Position numbers and translations under genes: made by a program. This document shows positions 17,481-31,460 of a stretch of DNA of 64,000 nt, one piece after another; the first letter of the stretch is position 1; every line of letters starts with the position of its first letter. The notes under the pieces are model-generated. The model ran no database searches, was not told the DNA's origin, and worked only from the letters and a program-made list of their open reading frames with translations. Location of the stretch: NCBI GenBank assembly GCA_025358355.1, contig JANYJX010000034.1:17624-81623 (forward strand), written 5' to 3'. The DNA is from Actinomycetes bacterium (GTDB taxonomy: Bacteria > Actinomycetota > Thermoleophilia > Gaiellales > Gaiellaceae).

Positions 17481-17877
17481 GTCCAGCTCAGCCTCGGTCG
17501 TCCACCTCGTCAAGCCACGCCGCTCCATCTCGGCCAGTCGCTCTCTGAGATCGGCGAGATGCTCGGTGTCCTCGGGGATGTCGATCCTTGCGAGCACTCC
17601 TTGCGCGGCGCTTGGATCGACGTCGACGCACGTGGCAGATGCCCTGATGAGGATGCTCCTGTAGATCCACAAATGCCAGCGAGCGGCCGCGATCAGGCCG
17701 TCGTACAGCATCGCTTTCAGTTCGAAATGGCACGGACTGGGCGGCTTCCAGGAGTCGCTCCAACCCACGCGTGCTCAGCTTGCCGCCGCACGCAACCGCG
17801 ACCCACGACTCATCGACTGTTTCCGCATCCTCGAACCAATCGATAGCCGCCGGGGCCCGTGAGACGATCGTCGTCAT
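17454..17877 (-). pseudogene. Frameshifted hypothetical protein of about 140 residues
   Basis: The ATG at 17877 opens a frame (MTTIVSRAPAAIDWFEDAET ... GLERLLEAAQS) whose sense-like sequence continues in a second frame as HFELKAMLYDGLIAAARWHL to the stop at 17454. The switch falls near 17730-17750, consistent with one indel. I do not recognise the family. The second half is helical with hydrophobic stretches and an acidic, leucine-rich C-terminus (EHLADLRERLAEMERR). A real pseudogene or a sequencing error would both explain it. Confidence 0.45.
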
Positions 17878-18200
17878 CGGAGAGCAGCTGCTGGTATTCG
17901 TCCGACAGCGATCGCTTCTCGTCCTCGTCCCACCTCTCCTGTGAGCACTGGATGTGCATGAGGTTCGAGTAGCAGGGCATCTCGCGGTACGGCTGCATCA
18001 CCAACCGCGATCGCTTTACCCAGAATGCCTCTTCCCGTACCAAATCACATCCGCGAGGCCGTGCGGGACTCCCTCCACGTCCTCGTTCTTCCCCTCCGCG
18101 AACCGCCCATCTGGTCTTGCGGCCGTCGCCCACGCGTCCTCGCGTGCCCGCGCGTACAGCATCAGCGCCGACTCGCTCCACGAGATCGCCGCGATTCATT
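17810..18200 (-). pseudogene. Degenerate hypothetical gene remnants downstream of fabF
   Basis: Two minus-strand frames carry protein-like sequence. One, just after fabF, reads AAISWSESALMLYARAREDA ... GLADVIWYGKRHSG and stops; the other continues with EEAFWVKRSRLVMQPYREMP and CSQERWDEDEKRSLSDEYQQ before stopping at 17810. Together they look like one acidic, aromatic-rich protein broken by a frameshift. I cannot assign a family. The rest of this stretch holds nothing else I can support. Confidence 0.35.
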
Positions 18201-18209
18201 CCGCGGTGG

Positions 18210-19481
18210 CTAGTCGCGCCAGCGGCGGAGCACGATGCACGCGTTGTGACCGCCGAAGCCGAACGAGTTGCTGACGGCCACTTCGATCTCCTGGTGCCGC
18301 GCGACGTTCGGGATGTAGTCGAGGTCGCACGTGGGATCGGCTACTTCCTGGTTGATTGTCGGCGGCAGCACACCGTGCGTCAGCGCCATGATCGTGAAGC
18401 TCGCCTCGACCGCGCCGGCTGCTCCGAGGCAATGCCCGGTCGCGCCCTTCGTCGACGAGATCGGCGTGCGATACGCCTTGTCCTCGCCGAGCGCCAGCTT
18501 GAGCACGCGCGTCTCGGCGGTATCGCCGACCGGCGTCGACGTGCCATGCGCGTTGACGTAGCCGATCTCCTCCGGCTCGATCCCCGCGTCGGCGAACGCC
18601 ATGTGCATCGCGCGTGCCGGGCTCTCGCCAGTCGGGTCGGGATCCGACACGTGCTGCGCGTCAGACGACGTCCCGTAGCCGAGTAGCTCTGCGTAGATCC
18701 TCGCACCGCGCGCCTGCGCGTGACTGAGCTCCTCGAGAACGAGCATCGCGGAGGCCTCGCCCATCACGAAGCCGTCGCGCTCCGCATCGAACGGCCTCGA
18801 CCCGCGCTTGGGATCGTCGTTGCGACGCGAGATCGCGCGCATCGCGCCGAAGCCGGCGATCCCGACGCGCGAGACGGGTGACTCGGCACCGCCGCAGATC
18901 ATCACGTCGGCGCGGCCGAGCCGAATCGCGTCGAGCCCGTCGCCGATTGCCATGTTCGACGCCGCGCACGCCGTGCACTCCGACAGGAGTGGCCCCTTCG
19001 TGCCCAGTTCGATCGAGACCCAGCCGGCGGCGAGGTTGGGGATGATCTGCACGATTGAGAATGGGTTGACGCGGTCGGCGCCGCGCGTGTCGAGCGTCTG
19101 GACGCAGTTCTCGAACGACTTCAGGCCGCCGATCCCGGTCGCGACCGCCGCGCCGACGCGCTCTGGCTCGGACGCAATGTCGATGCCGCTGTCGGCCTCG
19201 GCCATCCGCGCCGCGGCAATCGCCAGGTGCATGAAACGATCCTGGCGCCGCGTCGCCTTGTACTCGATCCAGACCGTCGGGTCGAAGTCCTTTACCTCAC
19301 ACGCGAACGTCGAATGGAAGCCCGTGGGGTCGAACTGCGTGATCGGCCCGGCGCCCGACTCGCCCGCGATCAGCGCCGCCCAGGTCGACTCCATGTCGTT
19401 GCCGAGAGAGGTCACAGCACCGATGCCGGTGATCACGACGCGGCGCTTGTCGACGTAGGGGTTCGAGAAGCTCGCGGTCAC
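18210..19481 (-). CDS. fabF: 3-oxoacyl-[acyl-carrier-protein] synthase II
   Basis: A 423-residue condensing enzyme that elongates acyl-ACP with malonyl-ACP. The catalytic cysteine lies in ECTACAAS near residue 170, with the histidines in NAHGTSTPVGD and KGATGHCLGAAG; the NSFGFGGHNA motif is near the C-terminus. The GTG start shares one base with the fabG stop. In many bacteria acpP sits between fabG and fabF; here there is no room for it. Confidence 0.95.
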   Translation of the reverse strand: MTASFSNPYVDKRRVVITGIGAVTSLGNDMESTWAALIAGESGAGPITQFDPTGFHSTFACEVKDFDPTVWIEYKATRRQDRFMHLAIAAARMAEADSGIDIASEPERVGAAVATGIGGLKSFENCVQTLDTRGADRVNPFSIVQIIPNLAAGWVSIELGTKGPLLSECTACAASNMAIGDGLDAIRLGRADVMICGGAESPVSRVGIAGFGAMRAISRRNDDPKRGSRPFDAERDGFVMGEASAMLVLEELSHAQARGARIYAELLGYGTSSDAQHVSDPDPTGESPARAMHMAFADAGIEPEEIGYVNAHGTSTPVGDTAETRVLKLALGEDKAYRTPISSTKGATGHCLGAAGAVEASFTIMALTHGVLPPTINQEVADPTCDLDYIPNVARHQEIEVAVSNSFGFGGHNACIVLRRWRD

Positions 19482-20206
19482 TACATTCCCAGCCCGCCGT
19501 CGACCAGCAGCACTTCGCCCGTGATGAAAGATGCGGCGTCGGAGCAGAGGAAGCGCACCGCACCGGCGATGTCCTTAGGGTCACCGAGCCTGCCGAGCGG
19601 CGTAGCGGCGAGCATCGCGGCCTTCGCCGCGTCGGGGAGCACATCCGTGAGTTGGGTAGACACGTAGCCGGGCGCAACGACGTTCGCGCGCACTCCGCGG
19701 CTACCGAGCTCCCGCGCCAGCGACTTCGTGAAGCCGATGATCCCCGCCTTCGCCGCTGCGTAGTTCGTCTGGCCGGGATTGCCGTGGAGGCCGACGATCG
19801 ACGAGATGTTCACGATCGAGCCACCGCGCTTCTTCATCATCGGCCTCGCAACCGCGCGGCAGGTGTAGAACATCGCCGAAAGATTTGTCTCGATCACGTC
19901 GCGCCAATCCTCGTCGGGCATTCGCGCCAGCAGGCCGTCGCGGGTGATGCCGGCGTTGTTGACGAGGATGTCGAGGTCGCCGGCTTCCTCCACGAGCGCC
20001 TTCGCCGCGTCGGGATCGGCGACATCGGCCTGGATCGCACGTCCGCCAACTTCCGCCGCGACTGCCTCGGCCTCGTCCTTGCCGCCGCGGTAGCCGACGA
20101 CGACCGTGGCGCCCGCTCGTCCGAGCTCCAGCGCGATCGCCCGGCCGATGCCACGCGAGCCGCCGGTGACAAGTGCCGTCTTGCCTTCCAGAGACGCGAA
20201 GCTCAC
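19481..20206 (-). CDS. fabG: 3-oxoacyl-[acyl-carrier-protein] reductase
   Basis: A 241-residue short-chain dehydrogenase reducing 3-oxoacyl-ACP with NADPH. Visible are the cofactor motif TGGSRGIG near residue 15, NNAG, the catalytic serine in NISSIVG, the YAAAK tyrosine/lysine pair and the C-terminal ITGEVLLVDGG. It overlaps fabD by GTGA. The operon setting supports FabG rather than another SDR. Confidence 0.94.
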   Translation of the reverse strand: MSFASLEGKTALVTGGSRGIGRAIALELGRAGATVVVGYRGGKDEAEAVAAEVGGRAIQADVADPDAAKALVEEAGDLDILVNNAGITRDGLLARMPDEDWRDVIETNLSAMFYTCRAVARPMMKKRGGSIVNISSIVGLHGNPGQTNYAAAKAGIIGFTKSLARELGSRGVRANVVAPGYVSTQLTDVLPDAAKAAMLAATPLGRLGDPKDIAGAVRFLCSDAASFITGEVLLVDGGLGM

Positions 20207-21150
20207 GAGCTGAGCGACTCCTGCACCGCGTCGAGGCTCGCAAGATCGTTGATCGAGAACGCGCGGACTGAGCGGTCGATCCGCTTGATCAAGCCGGAGA
20301 GAACCGTTCCCGGCCCGACTTCGACAAACGTCGTGACGCCGCCGCGGATCAGCGCATGCGCGGCCTGTGTGAACTTGACCGGCGCCGTCAGCTGGTCGAT
20401 GAGCAGCGATGCGAGGCGGGTTGCCGGCTCGACGCGTGCCGTTACCGTCGACATGAACGGCGCGATTGGCTCCACGAAACGGATCTTGTCGACGGCAGGC
20501 CTCAGACGGCGCGCGGCTCCGGCGACAAGCGGGCTGTGGAACGCGCCGGAGACCTTCAGCTTGATTGCTCGTCGCGCGCCGAGGCTTTCGGCCTCAGCGC
20601 AGCACTCCTCAACCGCGTCGTCCTCGCCCGAGACAACGATCTGCCCCGGGCAGTTGTAGTTCGCCGGCCAGACACCAAGAATCTTGCGGCAGAGCGTCTC
20701 GACGGCCTCGTCGTCGAGACCGAGGATCGCTGCCATCGAACCAGGGTGCTCCAGCGCAGCCTCGGCCATCGCAAGGCCGCGCTCGCGCACGAGGCCGATC
20801 GCCTCGCCCGTTCCCATCGCGCCAACAGACGCCAGCGCCGCGAACTCGCCGACAGAATGGCCGACCACGATGTCCGGCTCGATCCCGCGCTCGCGCACCG
20901 CAGCGAGGATCGCGAGGCTCGTTGCGACAAGCGCCGGCTGCTGGATGTCTGTCCCCATGACCTCCTCGAGCGGCGCGTCAAAGCAGAGGTAGGCGAGGTC
21001 GAGACCCGACGCCTCGCTGCCCACCCGGTAGACATCCATCGCGCTCGGAACCGCTTCGGCAACATCGCGGCCCATGCCCGCGGAAAGCGAGCCCTGCCCC
21101 GGGAAACAGAACGCGACCTTGCCCCGAGTAGTGCCTCGAGTCGTGCTCAC
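20203..21150 (-). CDS. fabD: Malonyl-CoA:ACP transacylase
   Basis: A 315-residue enzyme loading malonyl groups onto ACP. FCFPGQGSLSAGMG starts the core, the nucleophile is in GHSVGEFAAL (usually GHSLGE), and the second catalytic residue is in SGAFHSPLV. The GTG at 21150 is chosen because it makes a GTGA overlap with fabH; the open frame runs further upstream into fabH. Confidence 0.93.
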   Translation of the reverse strand: MSTTRGTTRGKVAFCFPGQGSLSAGMGRDVAEAVPSAMDVYRVGSEASGLDLAYLCFDAPLEEVMGTDIQQPALVATSLAILAAVRERGIEPDIVVGHSVGEFAALASVGAMGTGEAIGLVRERGLAMAEAALEHPGSMAAILGLDDEAVETLCRKILGVWPANYNCPGQIVVSGEDDAVEECCAEAESLGARRAIKLKVSGAFHSPLVAGAARRLRPAVDKIRFVEPIAPFMSTVTARVEPATRLASLLIDQLTAPVKFTQAAHALIRGGVTTFVEVGPGTVLSGLIKRIDRSVRAFSINDLASLDAVQESLSS

Positions 21151-22142
21151 TGGGCCGCTCCTTCCGTCCATTCGATGAGCGCCGAGCCCCACGTGAGGCC
21201 TGCTCCCATACCTGTCATCAGCACCAGCTTCCCGTCGCTCAGCCTGCCGTCGGCGCGCGCGTCCGCAAGTGCAAGCGGGATCGAGCCGGACGATGTGTTG
21301 CCATATTTCTGCACGTTCACCACAGTCTTTTCGGGGGCGATGCCGAGCTTAGCGACCGCGTGGTCGATGATTCGCTTGTTCGCCTGGTGCGGCACGTAGA
21401 CGTCGACATCGTCAACGGTCTTGCCGCACTGCCCGAGAATCGACCGCGCGGACGACACCATCACGCGCGTCGCGAACTTGAACACCTCGCGGCCGTTCAT
21501 CTTCATGAACGAATCCGACCCGTCGTAGTGCCGCGAACCGCTGCCCGGGTACCAGAGATGCTTGCCGCCGGTGCCATCTGCGCCCAACTCGAAGCCGAGG
21601 AAGCCGCCACGCTCGACACGCTCCATTACGACAGCGCCGGCGCCGTCTCCGAAGAGGACGACGGTCGAGCGATCGGTCCAGTCGAGCACCTTCGAGAGCA
21701 CATCGCCGCCCACGACCAGCGCACGGTTGGACATCCCGCTCGCGAGCAGCCCGTAGGCCTGCGCGATCGCGTACATGAAGCCGGTGCAGCCCGCGAGCAG
21801 GTCGTAGGCACCAGCGGATGTCGCGCCAAGCTCGTCGGCCAGGATCGCGGACGTCGTCGGAAACATCATGTCCGGGGTGACGGTGGCGACGATCAGGAGG
21901 TCGATATCGCTGCCCTCGACACCTGCATCTGCAAGCGCGGCACGGGACGCAGGAAGCGCGATGTCCGAGAGCGCCTCTTCCTGGGTCGCGATCCGCCGCT
22001 CCTTGATGCCCGTCCGTTCGACGATCCACTCGTCGTTCGTGTCGACCAGCTTCGCGAGGTCTGCGTTTGTCATCACCTGCTCGGGAACACACGTGCCGAG
22101 ACCCGTGATTCCAACGCGCGGGCCGGTGGTGGCGCCAATCAC
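21147..22142 (-). CDS. fabH: 3-oxoacyl-[acyl-carrier-protein] synthase III
   Basis: A 331-residue priming condensing enzyme, which joins an acyl-CoA starter to malonyl-ACP. The catalytic triad is Cys in LLAGCTGF near residue 117, His in VPHQANKRI and Asn in KYGNTSSGSIP. The N-terminal DEWIVERTGIKERR segment is typical. Overlaps of GTGA type join it to both fabZ and fabD. Confidence 0.95.
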   Translation of the reverse strand: MIGATTGPRVGITGLGTCVPEQVMTNADLAKLVDTNDEWIVERTGIKERRIATQEEALSDIALPASRAALADAGVEGSDIDLLIVATVTPDMMFPTTSAILADELGATSAGAYDLLAGCTGFMYAIAQAYGLLASGMSNRALVVGGDVLSKVLDWTDRSTVVLFGDGAGAVVMERVERGGFLGFELGADGTGGKHLWYPGSGSRHYDGSDSFMKMNGREVFKFATRVMVSSARSILGQCGKTVDDVDVYVPHQANKRIIDHAVAKLGIAPEKTVVNVQKYGNTSSGSIPLALADARADGRLSDGKLVLMTGMGAGLTWGSALIEWTEGAAQ

Positions 22143-22579
22143 CGTTCCACCGCGAAGGTAAGCGTGCCGCGTGCGGCGAGTGCTTCGCCAACGTAGGCCG
22201 TCGCCTTGCCACGGCCGATCGGGCCACGCATCTCAGCGATCTCGCAGGTCAGCGTCAGCGTGTCTCCCGGCTCGACGACCCGCTTGAAACGGCAGTCGTC
22301 GATGCCTGCGAAAAAAGCGATCTTGCCGCGGTTTGCCTCCTCGAAGAGGACGGCGATCGCGCCCGTTTGGGCCATGGCCTCGACGATCAGCACACCGGGC
22401 ATCACAGGTCGGCCGGGAAAATGCCCTGGAAACCACGGATCCTCGGCACGTACTACACGCGTTGCGACAACACGCTTGCCCGGGTCAAGCTCGATCACCT
22501 CGTCGATCAGCAGGAATGGATCGCGGTGCGGCAGGATCTGCTCGATCTGCTCGCGACCGAAGGGCACGTCAAAGCTCAC
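22139..22579 (-). CDS. fabZ: 3-hydroxyacyl-[acyl-carrier-protein] dehydratase
   Basis: A 146-residue hot-dog-fold dehydratase. LPHRDPFLLIDEV opens the domain, and the active-site region is WFPGHFPGRPVMPGVLIVEA, with the catalytic histidine and, further on, the helix glutamate. It is first in the fabZ-fabH-fabD-fabG-fabF operon and has a TAAACT box 6 nt before the GTG. Confidence 0.94.
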   Translation of the reverse strand: MSFDVPFGREQIEQILPHRDPFLLIDEVIELDPGKRVVATRVVRAEDPWFPGHFPGRPVMPGVLIVEAMAQTGAIAVLFEEANRGKIAFFAGIDDCRFKRVVEPGDTLTLTCEIAEMRGPIGRGKATAYVGEALAARGTLTFAVER

Positions 22580-22585
22580 CAGCCG

Positions 22586-22591
22586 AGTTTA
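22586..22591 (-). promoter_or_regulatory. -10 box TAAACT of the fab operon, leaderless-type
   Basis: TAAACT (minus strand) ends 6 nt before the fabZ GTG. It sits between fabZ and the upstream amidase stop, marking a probable separate fab transcript. Confidence 0.45.
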
Positions 22592-22599
22592 CTGGGCGC

Positions 22600-24717
22600 C
22601 TACGACCTCGCTACGGGGACGCTGACGTTGCCCGCCGCGTCCCAGGCGACCACACGAACATGTGACGCCGGGCCGCGCCAGCGGACACGAACAACGCCGG
22701 CCGCCGCCGCGGTCTGCGTCAACCGCGTCCCATTCACCCTGAGTGTGAGCGTCGCCGGTTTGCTCAACCACACACGCAGTGGGCGACCCTTGAGGATGCG
22801 GACGACGGGCACGCGGGTGTCCGACGCGAACGGGAGCGACACGGTGCTGATCACCCCGCCGGTAGTCGCTTCGATCACCGCGGTGTACGTACCGTCGAGA
22901 AGCTTGCCCACACGCTTCGAGCCGTCCCAACGGACGACCTGCGGTCCGACCGCGAGCGGATCCGAGTACGGCGTCGCGACCCACGCTCCGTCGCGAAGGA
23001 TACGCACGCGAACGTCCGCCGGTGCACCGAGATCGAACCGCACAGTGAGCGAGTCGTTTCGGCCGTCGCCGTTCGGCGAGAAGATTGCGGGGGTAACCGA
23101 TGCGGCGCCCAGCGTCCGAGCCACGACGACGGCAACGGTTGCTGATGCGGTCTTTCCGACGGAGTCGGCCGCGTCGATCCTGACGCTGTAGGTGCCGTCG
23201 GGCAGCCCGCTTCCATCCCAGGCGATCGTGTAGGTGCCGGCCGGCTCGGCAGTCGCGTTCTGCAGCAAGGCGACTGGTGAGCTTGCCGAGGTGAGCACTG
23301 TCACCGCGACGAGCGCCTGCGCAGTCGTCGTATAGGTCAGCGTCGTGCTGTCGGCGATGCCGTCGCCGTTTGGCGAGATGGTCTCGGGATCCGCGGCTGC
23401 GGCGCTGATCGCGAGCGCGGACCTACCCGCGGCCGCCGCGCCGAGAGCTCCGGTCGCAGGCGTCGCGCCAGCCGTCGTTATCTGCCAGCGATAGGCGCCC
23501 GGCGGAGCCAACGACGCATCCCACGTCCAGTCGACGCCTGCTCCCGTTCCTGCTCCAGCAGCGATCTGAACGCCAGCGGAGTCGGTCACCGCAACGATCC
23601 AAGGCCGCGGCATGGAAAGTCGCGCGCGGAAACGCACCGGCCCGCCCACCTGACCAGTCACAGTCGGCGCATAGATCTTCGGTGTGCCGATCGCCGCCGC
23701 ACGGGTCGCCAACGTGTCGAGCAGCGCGTAGAGCGCATTGCCTGGGCACTCGGTCAGGCCCGTGTCGCGATGGCCGGAGACAGCCCGCAGGAAGACGGGA
23801 ACGCCAGACGGGAACCGCTCGCTCCCACCCGAGACGACGGTCAGCGTCGAGACCGGGTCGACGTGGGCGATGTCGAGCCGCCAGGCAAGCGTCTTCGCGA
23901 GCGCGTCCTGTGCGGCGGTCGATGGAGCACTAGAGCTGTAGGTGCCTATGAGGGCGATCCCGACCGAGCCCGTGTTGAAGCCCAGAGCGTGGGCACCGAT
24001 CACGTTCCGGTCGATGCCGCCGGCGCGCCCCTCGTAGACGGTGCCAAAGCGGTCGACGAGCAAGTTGTAGCCGATGTCATTCCAGCCGTTTCCTTGCACG
24101 TGGTACAGCTCGATCCCGCGGACAACAGCCGCCGCGTCGGCCGGCGAGTACGTGTTGGAGCCAGCCGTGTGATGGACGATCGCGAAGCGGATCGTGTCGG
24201 CGTACCGAGGCGGCGACTGCACGATTGACTCGTCTGCGCCCCAGCCCGCGCGCGGCACGATGGCTGGCTCTGACGCAACCGCAAGCGTCCGGGTTGGTGT
24301 CGGCTTGCGGGGGCTGCGAACGAGGAACGCGCGCAGTGCGCTCACCTGCCCGCGCAACCGGTACTCGATCCGGTCGGATGGCCCGGCCCACCACGGGTTG
24401 CCGAGATGCCAGCCGACACCGAGACGTGCCTCAGCGGTACCAGCGTTCGGCAAGTCCTCTGCCTCCGGCGATGCCGCGTGCCACGCACTCCAGCCGCCCG
24501 AGGTCGAGCGCGTGCGAAACGAGACCGTCCCACGACCGCGCCAGTGCAGGCCTACGAGATCGAAACGCCGCGCCGACCCGGCGGCCGCCGCCAGTGTCCG
24601 CGCACCGTGCAGCGGAACGTCCAGCACCGTCAGCGACGGGCCCGCGGTTGTCGCTGGAGCGGGCGAAACAACGACCGCGGCAACGAGCGCAGCGGCGAAT
24701 GCGAGAGCGGGTTTCAT
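22600..24717 (-). CDS. Secreted PGRP/amidase-2 N-acetylmuramoyl-L-alanine amidase with Ig-like repeats
   Basis: A 705-residue secreted protein. A signal peptide (MKPALAFAAALVAAVVV) is followed by a beta-rich region, then a PGRP-type amidase domain from about residue 155 to 335, with zinc-ligand candidates in FAIVHHTAGS and SGHRDTGLTECPG and the GWNDIGYNLLVD motif. The C-terminal half holds two SPNGDG repeats (ETISPNGDG, AIFSPNGDG) heading FlgD-like Ig modules, then a final beta domain. It should cleave the amide bond between muramic acid and the stem peptide outside the membrane. The Ig modules may bind the wall, which is inference. Confidence 0.88.
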   Translation of the reverse strand: MKPALAFAAALVAAVVVSPAPATTAGPSLTVLDVPLHGARTLAAAAGSARRFDLVGLHWRGRGTVSFRTRSTSGGWSAWHAASPEAEDLPNAGTAEARLGVGWHLGNPWWAGPSDRIEYRLRGQVSALRAFLVRSPRKPTPTRTLAVASEPAIVPRAGWGADESIVQSPPRYADTIRFAIVHHTAGSNTYSPADAAAVVRGIELYHVQGNGWNDIGYNLLVDRFGTVYEGRAGGIDRNVIGAHALGFNTGSVGIALIGTYSSSAPSTAAQDALAKTLAWRLDIAHVDPVSTLTVVSGGSERFPSGVPVFLRAVSGHRDTGLTECPGNALYALLDTLATRAAAIGTPKIYAPTVTGQVGGPVRFRARLSMPRPWIVAVTDSAGVQIAAGAGTGAGVDWTWDASLAPPGAYRWQITTAGATPATGALGAAAAGRSALAISAAAADPETISPNGDGIADSTTLTYTTTAQALVAVTVLTSASSPVALLQNATAEPAGTYTIAWDGSGLPDGTYSVRIDAADSVGKTASATVAVVVARTLGAASVTPAIFSPNGDGRNDSLTVRFDLGAPADVRVRILRDGAWVATPYSDPLAVGPQVVRWDGSKRVGKLLDGTYTAVIEATTGGVISTVSLPFASDTRVPVVRILKGRPLRVWLSKPATLTLRVNGTRLTQTAAAAGVVRVRWRGPASHVRVVAWDAAGNVSVPVARS

Positions 24718-24790
24718 GGCGGCATCTCCAGGGTGATGCCCTGAACCTTCGGCGACAAGCCACTTCGTCCTTGCTTGATCGAATCCTTAC

Positions 24791-24804
24791 GCCGTCTTCA
24801 CGGC
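24791..24804 (-). terminator. Hairpin after gyrA
   Basis: GCCGT-CTTC-ACGGC forms a perfect 5-bp stem with a 4-nt loop 11 bp downstream of the gyrA stop. No T-run follows, so it is a weak terminator candidate. Confidence 0.35.
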
Positions 24805-24814
24805 TGCCACGCGC

Positions 24815-30347
<5,533 letters not shown>

Positions 30348-30348
<1 letters not shown>

Positions 30349-31412
30349 CAGACGACTTCGCGAACTCGGCCGGGAGTGACCTCGAGCAGCTGCGCCGGCG
30401 CGGTCGGGAGCGTCACGGCGTCGGTCGACGTGACGACAGTCTGGCCGAACTCTGCGAGCCTGAGGGCGAGGTGCGCGCGGCGTGAACCATCGAGCTCCGA
30501 CAACACGTCGTCGAGCAGGATCAGAGGCAGCACACCGCGGCGATCGCGGAGAACCTCGGCTTCGGCGAGCAGCAGCGAGAGAACAGCGATTCGCTGCTCT
30601 CCTTGCGAGCCGAACGTTCGTAGGTCGCGCGTATCGGCGTTGATCGGCATGTCGTCGAGATGCGGCCCGAGCCCCGTGAGACCGCGCTCGAGATCGCGAT
30701 CGAAGCGCGCGTCGAGCTGCGCTCGTGTCGGAGCGTCACTCTCGTACGAGATCCTCGCGTCGAGGAGGCCGAGCTCGTTCGCACGCTCGGTGAAGAGCGG
30801 CCCAAGCAGCGCAACGGCTTCTCGTCGGGCCTGGACCAGAGCGTCGCCGTACTCGACAACCTTCCCCGTCCACGGGTCGGCAGCGTCGCGGCCCGACAGG
30901 CCGGCGGCGATCCGTCGCAGGGCGGCGTTACGCTGGCCGATTGCAGTCAGGTACTCGATGGGGAGAGCGGCTCGAGTCGGCAGGATGCGGGCGAGCGAGC
31001 GGTCGAGGTACGCGCGACGCACGGCCGGCGCCCCTTTGACCAACGCGAGCCGGTCAGGCGTGAAGACGAGCGTTGTAATCTCGCGCCGGAGTTGTTCGAC
31101 CGACTTCAGGCGCGCGCCGTTCAGATCAGCCTGCTTGGCGTCACGCCGGCCTAGCGTCACGTCGATCGTCGTCCCGGTAGGCCCGCGGTGGCCCTGGAGC
31201 GAGATCCGCGAGCGATCGGCGCCCGTGCGGACGAGCTGCGCATCCATCCGCGTCCGAGGCGAGAATCCCTGCGTTCCGACGTGGAGCGACTCGAGCAGAT
31301 TCGTCTTCCCGGCCCCGTTTGCGCCGACGACCAGCACAAGCCCCGGTGCCAGGCTCAGCTCTAAAGACTCGTACGAGCGGAAATCCCGAAGCGTGACCGC
31401 GTCAATGATCAG
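30348..31412 (-). CDS. recF: DNA replication and repair protein RecF, non-AUG start
   Basis: An ABC-type SMC-like ATPase of 354 residues that helps load RecA at gaps. Walker A is GANGAGKT, preceded by the first strands VTLRDFRSYESLELSLAPG; then LVFTPDRLALVKGAPAVRR, the signature region TFGSQGEQRIAVLSLLLAEAE and Walker B PLILLDDVLSELD. The first ATG/GTG (GTG 31337) lies immediately before Walker A and would remove two beta strands. An in-frame TGA stands three codons before CTG 31412, so the start must be that CTG or the ATT at 31406. The region upstream is made of degenerate tandem repeats. Confidence 0.9.
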
Positions 31413-31460
31413 CTCGGGTCAACGATCAGCTGGGATCAAGGACAGCTGGCTCGGCGATCA
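31396..31460 (-). repeat. Degenerate 16-17 bp tandem repeats across the recF start
   Basis: On the minus strand the dnaN-recF junction contains three tandem units: CAGCTGTCCTTGATCC, CAGCTGATCGTTGACC and CGAGCTGATCATTGACG, plus a looser GGCTGATCGCCGAGC at the dnaN stop. The last unit includes the probable recF start. Replication slippage duplicating the start region is the simplest explanation. Confidence 0.6.
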
